A DNA stretch of 64,000 nt from Pyrenochaeta sp. MPI-SDFR-AT-0127 (lineage: Eukaryota; Ascomycota; Dothideomycetes; Pleosporales; Cucurbitariaceae). Positions within the stretch are counted from its first letter, which is position 1. Each line of letters starts with the position of its first letter. The stretch lies in assembly GCA_020747015.1 (NCBI GenBank), contig JAGTJM010000018.1, positions 372,001 to 436,000 on the forward strand. Reading direction: 5' to 3'. The notes beneath the pieces were generated by a model. It saw only the letters and a list, made by a program, of their open reading frames with translations. It ran no database searches and had not been told where the DNA came from. Shown here piece by piece: positions 10,689 through 22,750 of this stretch. Position numbers and translations under genes: made by a program.

Positions 10689-13600
10689 AGCTCGTAGCAC
10701 TGCTGATATCTTGTATCAGATGATGATTCGGATGGAAATCGGTGACAACTTACGAGTGTGATAGGACAGAACGTTGCCCGTGCAGCAAAGTGGACTATGA
10801 CTAGGTGAGCAAGAGAAGCTACAGGTTTGTATGATGTGTTTCCGGTTGCATTGTAAAGGGTGCTGAAAGCTTAGGTCTATTCAACTACTTTGTTGTACGA
10901 TGATGCGTTAATCATTGAGCTCAATTTGGCCTACATGGGATTTCTGTATCACAAAGATACCACCTGAGACGTACGGCAGCCTCGATACCCTCTTTTACTC
11001 ACTTCAAGATTGTTCCTCTTGCATTGTACTATCGCTGAACCCTGAGCTAGCTGTCCGGATGCTCTCTGTGCTTGTGACGTCCATAGATGCGATGACTGCG
11101 AAGACCATTGCACCTTGACTCACATTCCGCAACAAGTACTACAATCCAAGTGTATTGCACTACTAGCCTCGACCCAAACCGCGTCATCAGCGCTCCGCCG
11201 TAGGTACGTGGTGCATATGTTCGTAAACACATATTGCCCGTGGGTTGTATTCCCGGTGTCGCTTTGTTTGATCTGCCTGCGTCTTTGATCAGCAGCCTCT
11301 GGTAGACGACTTCATACTTTACTGATGTTTTGGATATATTGGAGAATTGAACAAGAATCAGGACAAATACCGCGACGCTCAATCAAGGCGACCGGACGAC
11401 CGGAGAGATCAAGGATCTGACATGAAGAGGACCCCAGCAGATTTAGATGGTAGCAGCTCCACGTTGTTACCACCATGCAAAATCTGAAGACACCAGATGC
11501 TTGTGCATCATGCACAGTCACCCGCCTGATACCGGATCCTTCGGATCAAAGCACTGACCTATTGAGGTTCTCGCTAAGACTAAGTGATCGACATCTGGCC
11601 TGCGTTATTAAATTGAAGCATTTCCTTTTGTATCCCCCATTGGCCGCCCTAGATTTATGCCTTGCTGACTCCAACCTTTACGAAGACGATAAAAGTCACT
11701 TTCGTGTTCTTGACGCTTAGAGAGGCAAATTGTGTTAAGATTATGATGTCTGAGGCGTGAGCTTCCCAGTTCTCGGTTACAACGTTGGGATCGTCAGATG
11801 TTGACTCCTCGTTTAGCAAACGCTCGCCTCACATTTCGGCAATCTAACGCACAACATCTCGGGCACTCTCTACGCCGGGATATCCTTACTGCCCATGAGC
11901 GAAAAGTGTAATGCTAAGAAAAGGATGGCATTATGCTCGAAACGGGTAGTGCCAGTCGAGAACAGTTGTCTTGAGGAGCTAAGTAGAGACTAGATGAAGG
12001 TAGATGGAGACGCCTTGAGAACGTCAAAGGAAGCTTGTGTACTATAAGTTTCGGAGGTCAGGATGTGGACAGTATGAGTGGCTGGGACAGGATACGAGGT
12101 AGTGATTGTTGCCAGCGGATGTTTTGTGAGGACATTCCGAAGATGGCAGAAGCCTCGCGCTGATCTACAAACTAGGCGTGGTGTGATCCATCCTTAGTCA
12201 TTTATCCGTTGGGCATGTCGATCTGTCTAGTTGCTCAGTGAGGCGTGGTCAGAAGGTGGGAGACACAGGAAAAAGTAAAGAAGCTTCCTTGCGAAGCTAC
12301 ATTACCCCGTTAAACAGCTAGTGGAACCGAATGAAAGCCATTCTTTGCAGATCTCACAGCTGACTATACTAAGCACACCAAACAGATGTTTCAGACAATG
12401 TGAGGCGATGAAGGGCAAAATCTTACATACATTTCCGTCCGTGAGTACAGGGAAGCAAGTAATAACGCCCTCTCTCTTGAAAGACGGTCATACACTATGA
12501 CAATGAAGTGATGTTCATGGCTGTAAACCAAACAGATGACCTCAATGTATTTGTGTCACATCTTGGCTACTCGTTGGCCGTGCTGACGTCTGTAACACTC
12601 CTTGGTGTTCAAGAGAGGAATTGGGAGCTGGCCCCATAGCCGCAACACTGCGTAGACGACGAATAGCAGATCGGGTGCACAGAGTCACGCAGACGGTCGG
12701 CTATCTGTAAAATTCTTTCGCTCGAATGAAAGGCGTATAAAGCCAAGCTCACGCTTCGAAGAGGTGCCCAAGATACCGAACGCAGCAGCATTTGTCTTTT
12801 GGGCAAAAAGTCTGGCCGAACTTGCCGCAGCGTACAGCTCTGCCGTTATGGCGGTATAACCTCAAGAAGTCCTTGGATATGGTCCGGTCGTGTCCTCCGG
12901 TGGCTTCGTAAGCTCGGTGTGTGGATTGGGCTGGTTGGTAACACTGGGAGTATGGCAAGCCGCACGGGGCAACATCCTGGTTGCTCAAAGCAAACACGGC
13001 AAAAGTGACGTAGGAGGAATCTTTTCTTGATACGCGTAGAGCTTGGACATAAGAGGACCCATTTGCGGGTCTTTGGGTACCGGTTTGCTCTCCAACAAAT
13101 CATGAGCAAGCGGACACCGAGACCCTGAGGTTGCCTCCTTGCAATCTAAGGGTACTGACCGAGCGTACTCTTATCTCGATACCCGCTATGGGTAACTCGG
13201 CTTGTGCCATGTTCCGCTTCATGTTCTTTCCGAGTGGGGGCGATTGATGCATCCTTCCGCTTCGGGCAGTATGTGGTGGACAAATTGGCTGGGCTAACCA
13301 TGCCTTGATAATGTAACGGGGCAGACTGCGAGGCTTCATCTCAGACCACTTTCTTGAAGCAAAGCCGCATAACGATCGCTTCTCCAATACTGACGTCGTT
13401 CTGAGCCGACTGCGCTGTGACCTATACCGAGAGGACCTACGCGAGATGATTTAGCTGCACCTGAGGCAAACTTTCGTAAACATGCGGGGTAAGGTCCGGT
13501 GTACGAGCAGGGAATCGTGCATTAAAGGAATCAAAGTGTGCTGCGCATCAAGAACGGCAGCTCGGACATTGGGCATTGGGCACATGCTTCCCACGCGGGT

Positions 13601-16600
13601 ACACGTGTACAAAAGAGGAGCAGTTCAAGATGCCAGCGGAGAGCTTTGCGACATATATGCAAATTTTGAGGCCATGTCCGGTGAAGCAGGGAGACGTAAT
13701 GGATAACAATGGTATCATCAGAGCTGTTTGACCAGAGGAGAAGAGATAGTCTCCTTGCAACAGCGATAATGAATGTTGACACACCACAACTCCGCCCTTG
13801 GCAAAGCGCTTAGAGTTTGGAATCTAGGAACTTCTGCCATTCAGTCTCAGGTAATCATGTTGGAATTTAGTATCTTGCTCTCAGACAAATTGGAGCGGAG
13901 TTCTCGTGCGTGTGGGCCGAAGACTTCCAGTCAATCCCACATACCCGATTACCGTGTTCTTCCGCCGCATTTGGAGACGGTGTACACATCTGGAAATAGC
14001 TCGAGTCCTCGCGTGGTTCGAGCTCTCAGCAGTCTGAGATAAGGTACGGTAGACATACTAACGGCTTCCAGGAAGACGTTGTCTGGAACAACCAGAGAGC
14101 TGAATGCACTTATGCCCAGTGCATCGTGGGAAGGAGGGATGCCCCTGCGAGTAACAATCCGTCGGTGCTTTGGCGGATAGGTAGCAGCGGTGAAGCCAGG
14201 TTGGCGCCGCGCAAGAACGCCGGCATGCTTTCAAGTCTGATCCCGGATACCGTGGAGGCATAGGCTAACACAATGGTGGGTTCTTTTCTGGTGATGATCG
14301 ACATGGCTCTCGCCAAGAGGGTCTCGCAGACCAGCGTTGCGGTGCAACGATGACGACAGGTGAACTATCATGAGCATCCGTAAAGGTAAGTAGAGAAAGA
14401 GGAGAAATTCTTGCAGAGTGTTCTTGAGGTTGTGGTGGCAAAGAGATCGTCTTAAACTCCCGGATCAATGCAAGTAGCTTGAGACGTGGCAGTTGTGTTG
14501 TCAACACGGAAGTGAAGACCCAAGACACAAGGCACATTAAAAAGTTATAGTGCGTCAGAAATTCCACATATACCAGGGATAGTCAGGGCGTTTGATGATG
14601 AATGAAGGGTGCGGGCGTGGGTCACAGCGTTCGGTCTTTTTCGCTGCCCAATGATTTTGGGCTTTGACGATGGGGCGAGAAATGAGGCGAATCGGCGGCA
14701 CCACTGCATAGGAACCCAACCGGGACTTGGTCTCGGTCAGGATACTCCTCAGGCTACACTTTCAGTATTAGCAACGCGTGTGATCATCGTTTCGCATCCC
14801 AAGGGCCTGCAAGGCTCGGGCAGGTATAAGATTGGATGCGCCCAAGCTCATGGAAGGTTCTTCAGTGTTGTAATCGGATACTACAGTGGGCTTTGATCAT
14901 CTTTCTTGAATACTATCTCTCGCAAATCTCCCAATGCATCAAATGGCGGCTCCAAACTCTTACTTCGTCCCCGGGTATGGCATCTCGAGAGCTGTAATCC
15001 AGAACGAGATTCGGTATCATTGCGGTCCAGATGCAATAGTTCGGCCGTACACCTTTCAGGTATGATGGTCAGAGTGCGAGTCAAGGCTCATGCATAGCTG
15101 CAGTGAAGCTGATTTGATGATTAGGGACGTGATGGATTTCTCATCACAACCGTTGGCCCTCCTCTGACCAAGGTATATAGCCCGATATTGACACTTACAT
15201 CACAGTCCTGACTAGTGTAGGCGCAAATCGATGACCTGAAGATTTCTTCGCTCGAATATGAAGAGAAGCAATCGCGCATTGCCAACGAGTCTTGTGTGTT
15301 CGTAAACGCACCGATTTCGATCAACCAACGAATACGGCGGAGCCAATAAGTCAAAGACGGGCCGTTCCTCAGTACTTCAGCGTGATGATAGGACTCCAGA
15401 TGGAAGTCGCGCTATTTCTCATTCTGTCGGCTCCTACCATACGTTTTATTTTCTATTTCTACGCAGTATTATTAGCGTGCATCACCCTTTCAGGCGGACA
15501 TCAGCTGTATTAGCTTCGCGATACGTTTCGGTTAAATCATCTGCAACTCGAATGGCGTCCTTGGACTGTGTCTCGTGGAAGACATCATAGTGGCAGGTTT
15601 CTCTTAGGAGTTGGCGTTCAAGTATCAGAAGCCTCCATATTGAAATCAATTCTTCACTTCTATATATTGTGCTCGCCTTAGTGTGAGATGTGGTGGCGAT
15701 CTTGTGATGCGACGGTGCTCGTTCGAAGCATTTCAACACACTCCCACCACAAAGTAAGTCTTGTGGCTCTGCAAGGCTCCATTTCTTCGATTAAACTTAT
15801 GTTTATGCTGACTGAATTGAAGCTGGATGATGTTAGCAGTTGCTTCCATCAATACTCCTGCGAGGACGCTATTAGGGCCAGCAAAGCTGCTCCGTTCTCG
15901 AAAGAGCCGTGGCGTTTTCGCTTCACACGAGTAACTCGATTCGGCGCTTCGAGCTTGTGCGCATTATTAAAGATGTTCACATATATTCGGCAGATGTATG
16001 AAGGCTTCCTGCTTGGAGTATGGTATGTCGACGTGGGGTTGAGGCTTGCGCCCCGGTGAGAAGAATAAAAACTTGTGCCTGAACATATACTCACCGGCTA
16101 TCTTGGCGAGAACACACTGGAACCACGTCAAATGTGGCTAATGACGCCTGGAAGAAGATGAAAGACAACCACAGAAGGGCGCAAGTGTGTCAAGCTGCGA
16201 GTATAGTCGAATGGGCCCAGAGAGGGTGAGGCGAGGGCCTCAAGATGCAGGAACAAACCGGCGCCTGATTGGACCGAAGTCTTAGTCATCATACCGGTGA
16301 AGTTTCACTGCCAAATGTGGAAAGGACCGGCATCGTGCATCTGTTAGGAAACAGTTTGGAGGCCTTCTATGACCTATGCAAAATAAAGCCTTTGCCTCAT
16401 TGAGCAGCGTGGAGGCACTGTGCTGTTTAAGTCCTCGGTCAGTCATCTCAGCCTTCATGTGCCTTTGTTTCTCAATAGCCGCCTCGACTATTGGCGCGAA
16501 TTGACCACAGTACAATCCAGATTGACCTTCCACAGAACCAGCCCATGCGATCCAATCTTGCCGGTCGCAGCTTTTCAATGGATGTGTTGGTGGAGTATTT

Positions 16601-16975
16601 GAGAACATCTTGCATCTAATCGATATAGCGCTTACACTTTTGTTTGGTCCTACATTTGATGAAGGGCCCCTTAGACCAGAATGCACGCTTTGTTTGAGTC
16701 ACAGCTCTGTTAAAATACAACCTTATGATTATAAGGATGTATACACGCGAGTATGCGCGTTTCGTGGGCCTCAAGTGAAGGCAGTCGAGACAGTAACAGA
16801 GTATTTGCACGAAATCTACTTGAAGGCTGACGTCTCTCGGTTCAGCAACACTATCACGGCCCCTCCAGAATGCTCGTGCAGGCCTTTGTTAACGGAGTAA
16901 ACACACTTGAGACTGGGCTAAGCAATGATCTTACGAAGAAATATAATTATTCATGTAGAGTGGAATATGACACTT
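10689..16975. other. 6.3 kb gene desert
   Basis: The longest gene-free stretch in the window. Open frames are all short (below about 135 codons), occur equally on both strands, and I recognise no domain. No inverted or direct repeats long enough to mark a transposon stand out, no tRNA cloverleaf was seen, and base composition is not strongly AT-biased. It may be long-decayed repeat sequence or contain non-coding RNA that cannot be recognised by eye. Confidence 0.45.
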
Positions 16976-18280
16976 CTATGTTCTCAGCCCAACAAAAGGA
17001 TATGCAACAGCTGCCAAATGCCACGCTGGTCCGGAACTCCCTTCGGCGAAATGATCTATCCTACTCAATAGTTCCTCTCTCCACCTCCCAACCATGACTC
17101 CAGAGCCGAGAGTTACGCGCATTTCCATGCCCATCATATCGAAAGACATGCGTGAACCCATACGCGTGAACAAATTGACAAGTTCTAGCTCTTCCAGGAC
17201 CGGAAGCGTGGTAGGAGATGAGCCAAGGTTGCGAAGAAGGGCGGGCCATGCTGTATCTTCGTCGCGGAGTACAACGTGATTGAGGCTCAAGGATTTAAGC
17301 GTGGCTGATGAGTGTACGAGGAACGCAGTGAGGTCGGCTGCGATGTTGATACGAAAGAGGGAGAGTTTGCATGCCTCGAGACGGGTGAAAGTGCAATGCC
17401 GGCACATCTCTCCGAACAAGTCATCTTCAAGACTGCTGTAGCAGCTCAAGTCAAGGACCTTAATGTTGCGGGCTTTGGCGAGGAAGCGGATGACAAACGG
17501 GGCACGGTGGGTCGCAAGTTCGAAGCCAGAGTCTGGGTATCTCCAGTCTCGCAGATTGAGCTGAAGGACTTCAAGGCTAGCCAACACGGCATCGAAATTT
17601 CGAAGTGAAGGTGCAAGACTCTCTAAACGGCCGATACTGATCGCGCCATGGTTATTGATGTGATGATTTGAGATAGCCTTCACGGAGAGTGAGGTAGAGG
17701 CGATGGCAGCCATTGTGCTCACGAACGGCCTACTCATCTCATGTTGACTTCTTTCGCAATATCGTCTTCCAAATTTCCCATATTTTTTATCCATACCCTC
17801 ATATTCGAACGTGATGCCCTCAAGTTTGCCAAGCTTGGTAAAGACGCTGGCTAAGCATTTCCGGTCATATCTTGTTTCGTTGAAGAAAGTCGCAAGATCT
17901 TCCGCCACTTTGTTATCATACGCGTATTGCTGTTCCAACTTAGTCTTGGCCGAGTTGGTATTGTATGGGCCGAAGATGGCTTGTGCCTCTGAAATGCGTT
18001 TTCGTGTGCTCCAGAGGTGGATGGAATGTCGAGGAGTGGCGTCTATGATTAGATTTTGTAATGCGTTGCCGAACTTTACGTGCGCCGTGACATCCAATAA
18101 AGCATCAAGACTTTTCTTCGTCCACTTCACAGTCCTTGTGCGGAAATAACGGTCTCGAAAAAGGTGTGATGTTTGTTGCCTAAGAGTAGAACATACAAGA
18201 CGGAGACAGTAGAAAGCTGGGAGATCAAGATGAGACGCAATTTGTTCACTTAACTCGGTCGGGAGTGATGTCAATGGCAT
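16976..18280 (-). CDS. F-box protein with LRR-like C-terminal part
   Basis: 434-aa protein starting at the ATG at 18280 (MPLTSLPTELSEQIASHLD). The open frame extends 33 nt further upstream only through a TTG. Residues 1-45 form an F-box (LPTELSEQIASHLDLPAFYCLRLVC), which should bind Skp1 in an SCF ubiquitin ligase. The rest is typical of fungal F-box proteins with degenerate leucine-rich repeats: LEVLQLNLRDW, IKVLDLSCYSSLEDD, LKSLSLNHVVL and LEELELVNLF are spaced in the C-terminal half. These would form the substrate-binding face; the target is unknown. No intron is needed. It lies 231 bp from the 3' end of the WKF-domain gene on the same strand. Confidence 0.83.
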   Translation of the reverse strand: MPLTSLPTELSEQIASHLDLPAFYCLRLVCSTLRQQTSHLFRDRYFRTRTVKWTKKSLDALLDVTAHVKFGNALQNLIIDATPRHSIHLWSTRKRISEAQAIFGPYNTNSAKTKLEQQYAYDNKVAEDLATFFNETRYDRKCLASVFTKLGKLEGITFEYEGMDKKYGKFGRRYCERSQHEMSRPFVSTMAAIASTSLSVKAISNHHINNHGAISIGRLESLAPSLRNFDAVLASLEVLQLNLRDWRYPDSGFELATHRAPFVIRFLAKARNIKVLDLSCYSSLEDDLFGEMCRHCTFTRLEACKLSLFRINIAADLTAFLVHSSATLKSLSLNHVVLRDEDTAWPALLRNLGSSPTTLPVLEELELVNLFTRMGSRMSFDMMGMEMRVTLGSGVMVGRWREELLSRIDHFAEGSSGPAWHLAAVAYPFVGLRT

Positions 18281-18511
18281 CGCTCGTGTTTGTCTGTGAA
18301 GAGGTGAGATCAAGGGTTGTTACAATTCAATGAATTATTATGCGTATTCTGTCAGATGAAAGAGAGGCGAATCGAGGTGGGGAAGCTCGGCCGTCCTATG
18401 CTAAATTGGGTATCGTACATATGCACAGTCTATGTACCAACGAAGTTCCAGAGTAGTCAATGACCAAGAGTAAGAGAGCTCGGCTGATACTTGTTCATTG
18501 ACCGATTCTGT

Positions 18512-20278
18512 CTAGTCGCTGTCGCTATCACTGCCGCTGCCGCTGTCTCCTGAATTGTCACTCTGAGACTTGTTACGGCGATTGCTATCATCGTTGTCGC
18601 TCCCGCTGTCAGATTCAGAGTCCGAACTTTCAACGCTGTCTTCAGAGTCTGAATCTGAATCAGTACTATCTTCAGAGCTGCTGCTGTCAGAGCTGCTATC
18701 TGAGCTGCTATCGTCACTCGAGATCTCTCCTCTGCGTTTTCGCTTCTGTGAGTTTCTTCGTGGCGGCGCGAGGCTCTTCAATACCGGGTTGATGCCATTC
18801 GTCTGGTTGATTGCTGGCAAGATGGGTGCGGTTCGGCCTAGCGCCATCAAAAGAGCCTCCGCGCGCTTCCTCTGTAGCCGTCGAATATAACCTTCACCAT
18901 GGGGGTGACTATACAAGCCTTCCACATCACCCTCCACCTTTCTCCGCTTCCTCTCTTTCAAAATTCGTTCTTCTTGCGCTTCTGCTTGGGCAGCGATTCT
19001 GGCCTCTGCGTCATGCATCGGGACCGGGTTCTGGGCGTCTTGCTCGTCAAGTTCTTTCAATGTGTTATTGCACCTCTCACTCAAGCGTTCGATGACGCCT
19101 GCTCCTTTCAAACCCTGGACGTACTCTAACAAAGCTTCAGAATGCTCGTCAGGTATACGAAATATGTTTAGCGCATTATCTACCACATCATTCTGTTTCG
19201 CTTTGTTGAACTTCCAGTTGTCGCGATCAATGTGATACTGAGTAAGATAGGATATGTAGATTCCCGGATCTTTCTTTTTGCCCTTTGGCGCACTCGACTT
19301 CGTAGAGTTTGCAGATGCTGACTGATCTACCGACGCTGTTGCTTCCAATGCCGGTTGTTCTGTCTGCTCTGCGTTCGAGTTCGAAGTTATGGTCTCTTCA
19401 ATCTTTGGGGTCTTCTCCAGCTGGCCAGCCTTCCTCGCTGTTTTCTCTTCTTCGGCTATCAATGAGTGTAACGCGAAGTTTGATACTTCAGGCGGTGCAG
19501 AGACAGCCCCCGTACCTTTCTGCTCGGCAACCCACTTCTTGAAAAGATCCTGGCCCGTATTACCGTCAGTTGTTTTTGTATCTGGTGTGAATGCAACAGA
19601 CTTCCGGCGATCAGTCAGTGGCGGTGAGCCGGAAACATTCTTATTGTTGCTCTTGCTTATTTTGATGCGTCTCTGCGGAGTTGCAATAACAGGTAAGTCT
19701 TGTTGATCTGACTCAGTGGATGCAAGTAAAGTTGGCCGGTCTTGTGTAGGCACAGACACGTTGGGTGCGAGAGTTGAGTCTGCTGAGCGTTCATTGCCCA
19801 ACTGAACCTGATCACCATCGTGATTTTCTCGTCGGCGCTTGGCCGGTTTTGCCTTCTTCTTTCGATAGTTTGGATCTCCTTTCGGGTGGGCTGTCCCTGT
19901 GGCTGCCGATTCTTCTAGGGTAGCGTCCACCTTTTCAGTGACTGGAACGGTAACAACAGGAATTTCAAGACCGGTAGTTCCTTTGGTTTCGCCCTCTGTA
20001 CTGGACGCCTTACTCTTCTTGGGGGTCTGGGAAATGTCCTCAGCTGGCTCAGGTTGATGTTTTCGCTTGCCAAGCTTTGACGATTTTCCGTTTACGGTCG
20101 GCTCGACTGAAGATTGAGACCCATCCTGAGAGTTCTTTGGTGCATCATGAGCCGCGAAATGCTGAGGCTCATCCTGTAAGACCTCGACTTGAGGAACGGC
20201 GACTCCGGATTGGTTCTCGTTCTTGAGGGCGAGGCCCAGTCTCCGCCAGGCGGGAATCCTGCCTCCGTTGTGTGCCAT
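18512..20278 (-). CDS. WKF-domain protein (DUF2373/C7orf50-like) with acidic Ser/Asp tail
   Basis: 588 aa in a single exon, starting at ATG 20278. The N-terminal 330 residues are low-complexity, Lys/Ser/Glu-rich with several basic KRK/KKxK clusters that look like nuclear or nucleolar signals. A WKF domain follows at about 335-415; its hallmark is DRDNWKFNKAKQ, preceded by YISYLTQYHI. Human C7orf50 and related fungal proteins carry this domain; nucleolar association and a link to ribosome biogenesis are known for some members, so that role here is inference. A basic helical stretch with KERKRRK comes next, and the final ~70 residues are almost pure Ser/Asp/Glu (for example SDSDSDSED). The gene shares a 341-bp divergent promoter with the proteasome alpha-1 gene. 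Confidence 0.8.
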   Translation of the reverse strand: MAHNGGRIPAWRRLGLALKNENQSGVAVPQVEVLQDEPQHFAAHDAPKNSQDGSQSSVEPTVNGKSSKLGKRKHQPEPAEDISQTPKKSKASSTEGETKGTTGLEIPVVTVPVTEKVDATLEESAATGTAHPKGDPNYRKKKAKPAKRRRENHDGDQVQLGNERSADSTLAPNVSVPTQDRPTLLASTESDQQDLPVIATPQRRIKISKSNNKNVSGSPPLTDRRKSVAFTPDTKTTDGNTGQDLFKKWVAEQKGTGAVSAPPEVSNFALHSLIAEEEKTARKAGQLEKTPKIEETITSNSNAEQTEQPALEATASVDQSASANSTKSSAPKGKKKDPGIYISYLTQYHIDRDNWKFNKAKQNDVVDNALNIFRIPDEHSEALLEYVQGLKGAGVIERLSERCNNTLKELDEQDAQNPVPMHDAEARIAAQAEAQEERILKERKRRKVEGDVEGLYSHPHGEGYIRRLQRKRAEALLMALGRTAPILPAINQTNGINPVLKSLAPPRRNSQKRKRRGEISSDDSSSDSSSDSSSSEDSTDSDSDSEDSVESSDSESDSGSDNDDSNRRNKSQSDNSGDSGSGSDSDSD

Positions 20279-20619
20279 GATGAATGTGGAATATGGAGAC
20301 TATTTCACATTATGCGAAGATCTTCTCCTTCGCTCATGCCCGAATCAGCTGGTGCAGCTTGATCTTGTCTGTCTGGAAAGGTCGAATGAGAGTCGACAGC
20401 AGAGAATTTCGGAGCTGATGGGCGGCGCGCACTGGCCACATTATGGCGATCCCGAGATGGAGCTCTGGGCCAGGCTGCACACGCAACGCGTACAGCAGCC
20501 AACAACGACCACTATCGCCATCCGGAACCACGGCCTTAGAGCTTACCGCAATCTCCCAAAGCTGTAACTGAAGCTGAAAGACTCGACTATACAAATACAC
20601 GCATACATCCCTCGCCATC
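20279..20619. promoter_or_regulatory. divergent promoter, WKF gene / proteasome alpha-1
   Basis: 341 bp separate the two start codons, so both promoters must lie here. I see no clear TATA box and cannot identify a canonical PACE (proteasome control element). Confidence 0.55.
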
Positions 20620-21658
20620 ATGTCTGGTGCGTAGACAGCTCCCACGAGCTCTTGTGTGTAAACCACATATACTGACAGCTACCTCGTCATGCAGGAAGCG
20701 CAGGCTACGACCGACACATAACCATTTTCTCTGACCAAGGTCGCTTATATCAAGTCGGTACGCAAACTAGCCCTTCCCTCACCCCGCCCATGATACGGCC
20801 GTGACGCAGTCCAATCGCTGTGCCCCACAAACATCGTTAACATTACCACCACACAGAGTATGCATTCAAGGCGATCACGGCAGCGAACATCACATCGTTG
20901 GGAGTGCGGGGCAAGGACTGTGCAGTAGTCATCTCACAGAAGAAGGTGCCTGTACGTGTACTAGTAAAGAACAACCGCAGCAGCATAATTAACAAGCATA
21001 TACAGGACAAGCTCATCGACCCCGCCTCGGTATCCCACATCTTCAGGCTCTCACCGTCAGTTGGTTGTGTCATGACTGGTTCCATTGCCGATGCGAGAGC
21101 TTCCGTGAGCAGAGCAAGGGGTGAGGCTGCTGAGTTTCGCTACAAATTTGGTTACGAGATGCCCTGCGACGTTCTAGCGAAGAGGATTGCCAACATCAGT
21201 CAGGTCTATACACAGCGCGTAAGTAGTAAGGTGAGGGAACATGGTCTATGGAAAGCTAAGGGGTGTTGTAGGCTTATATGAGGCCTCTGGGCGTAGCTAC
21301 TACCCTCATCTCACTCGACTCTGAGTATGGACCCCAACTCTACAAGTGCGACCCAGCAGGCTACTATGTGGGTTACAAGGCAACAGCATCGGGTCCGAAG
21401 ACGCAGGAGGCGCTTAATTTCCTCGAAAAGAAGCTGAAGAACAAGGAGCATGCTGAGGGCAGCTGGGAGGAGGTTGTGGAGCTGGCAATTACCGCATTGA
21501 GCACAGTCTTATCCGTCGATTTCAAGAAGGGCGAATTAGAGATTGGCATTGTAGGAGGACCCAAGACCAACGGCCAGGAGGGCACAGACCCTACGTTCAG
21601 GGCTCTCACCGAGGAAGAGATCGATGAACGGCTGCAGTCAATCGCAGACAAGGACTGA
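20620..21658 (+). CDS. SCL1: 20S proteasome subunit alpha type 1 (Scl1/PSMA6)
   Basis: Five coding exons predicted: 20620-20626, 20695-20757, 20857-20951, 21006-21218, 21272-21658. Every junction is GT-AG and keeps phase, giving 254 aa, the size of yeast Scl1. The first coding exon is only ATGTCTG. The protein opens with the alpha-subunit signature GYDRHITIFSDQGRLYQVEY (N-terminal helix that gates the 20S channel), followed by the alpha-1 specific FKAITAANITSLGVRGKD and later YTQRAYMRPLGVATTLI. The C-terminal part is acidic (FRALTEEEIDERLQSIADKD). It is a structural, non-catalytic subunit of the outer ring, present in cytosol and nucleus. A single conserved housekeeping copy is expected. Confidence 0.96.
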
Positions 21659-22750
21659 GGGGCTGGCACCATGGGGCTGGAAAGGCTGTGGGCCGCTGAT
21701 GGAGTAATGATCGAGCGATCTCAACCATTGTGAGATTCCAGGTAGCAGCAAAGGACCTCTCAGACGTCAGAAGTGCGAATCAAGATATTAGACTGTACTC
21801 TCCTGCATAAGCGCAACTGTGAAGGAGCCACCGGCGCCGAATAGAGGAGCATAGAAGGTCAGCCTCAACTCCACAATGGTCTGTTAGTCCTATTCGCCCA
21901 TAGCTCAATGAGACCAATTCCCATACCATCTCAGCTGCAACGACATGCAAGAAGTCATGAACCGATCGCAGAATAGATCATCGACGTCATGTTACTGGCT
22001 CCCACTGACCGGTCCCTAGCACAGCCATGGTGTGGCTGACACGGCTTCTGCAGCTGTGGCTCGAGGAGCGTTGTGGGTTCCTCTCAGGTTACCCTACCGG
22101 GCGCACCATCCTCAGGCTCCCTCAGCGACGAGCACGCGAAAGCCGCACCGCTAATTATAAATTCTAGCCAATCAGATCATGTGCTGCGGCTGATGTTCAC
22201 AGCTTGGCTCGCTGCCTTACCCGATTGTGCTCCTCGCTAAACCGTTCCATGCGATGTGGCGTTTTTAAGGCTGCTGAGATGCCCAGCCCAGCACCATCAC
22301 ACATGGCCCACTCCAGCTGTCATGTACAGGATCGAAAAATAGTTGCAATGCTTGTACGGTTCCTGCATAGTAGTTTTTCTCTCCTCAATCACTACGCAAT
22401 TGGCAATGCTACTCTTACACCTCCACTTTCAAGCCCTTTTTGGCCCAAGCCGAACGCTGAATGGTCCCAGCGGAGCCAGCGAGGCCAGCTGGACGCTACT
22501 CACGTCCAAATGTGGATCTCGGCAACAACGTAGCGGCGGGAGGAGCCCTGGCGACTCTATCGAGCCTTGCAGAAGAAGACTACCACTACACCTCCATCGT
22601 GAACGCCCGTTTACAACTCTATTTAATACTCGCCACGCCGCCTCATAACTCATCCACAGCAGCAAGCCTCAGTTCTCTTCCCACTTCCCTACAAAGCACA
22701 GAGTACTTTGTCGCCAGCCGACCTAACCACTACATTCACAATCCGCCAAA
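21659..22750. other. intergenic, pyrimidine-rich promoter at right end
   Basis: No coding frame recognised. A gccaatcag (CCAAT-type) motif lies near 22168, and 22610-22750 is rich in C/T with AC-rich words, as usual just upstream of fungal start codons, here the gene starting at 22751. Confidence 0.5.
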
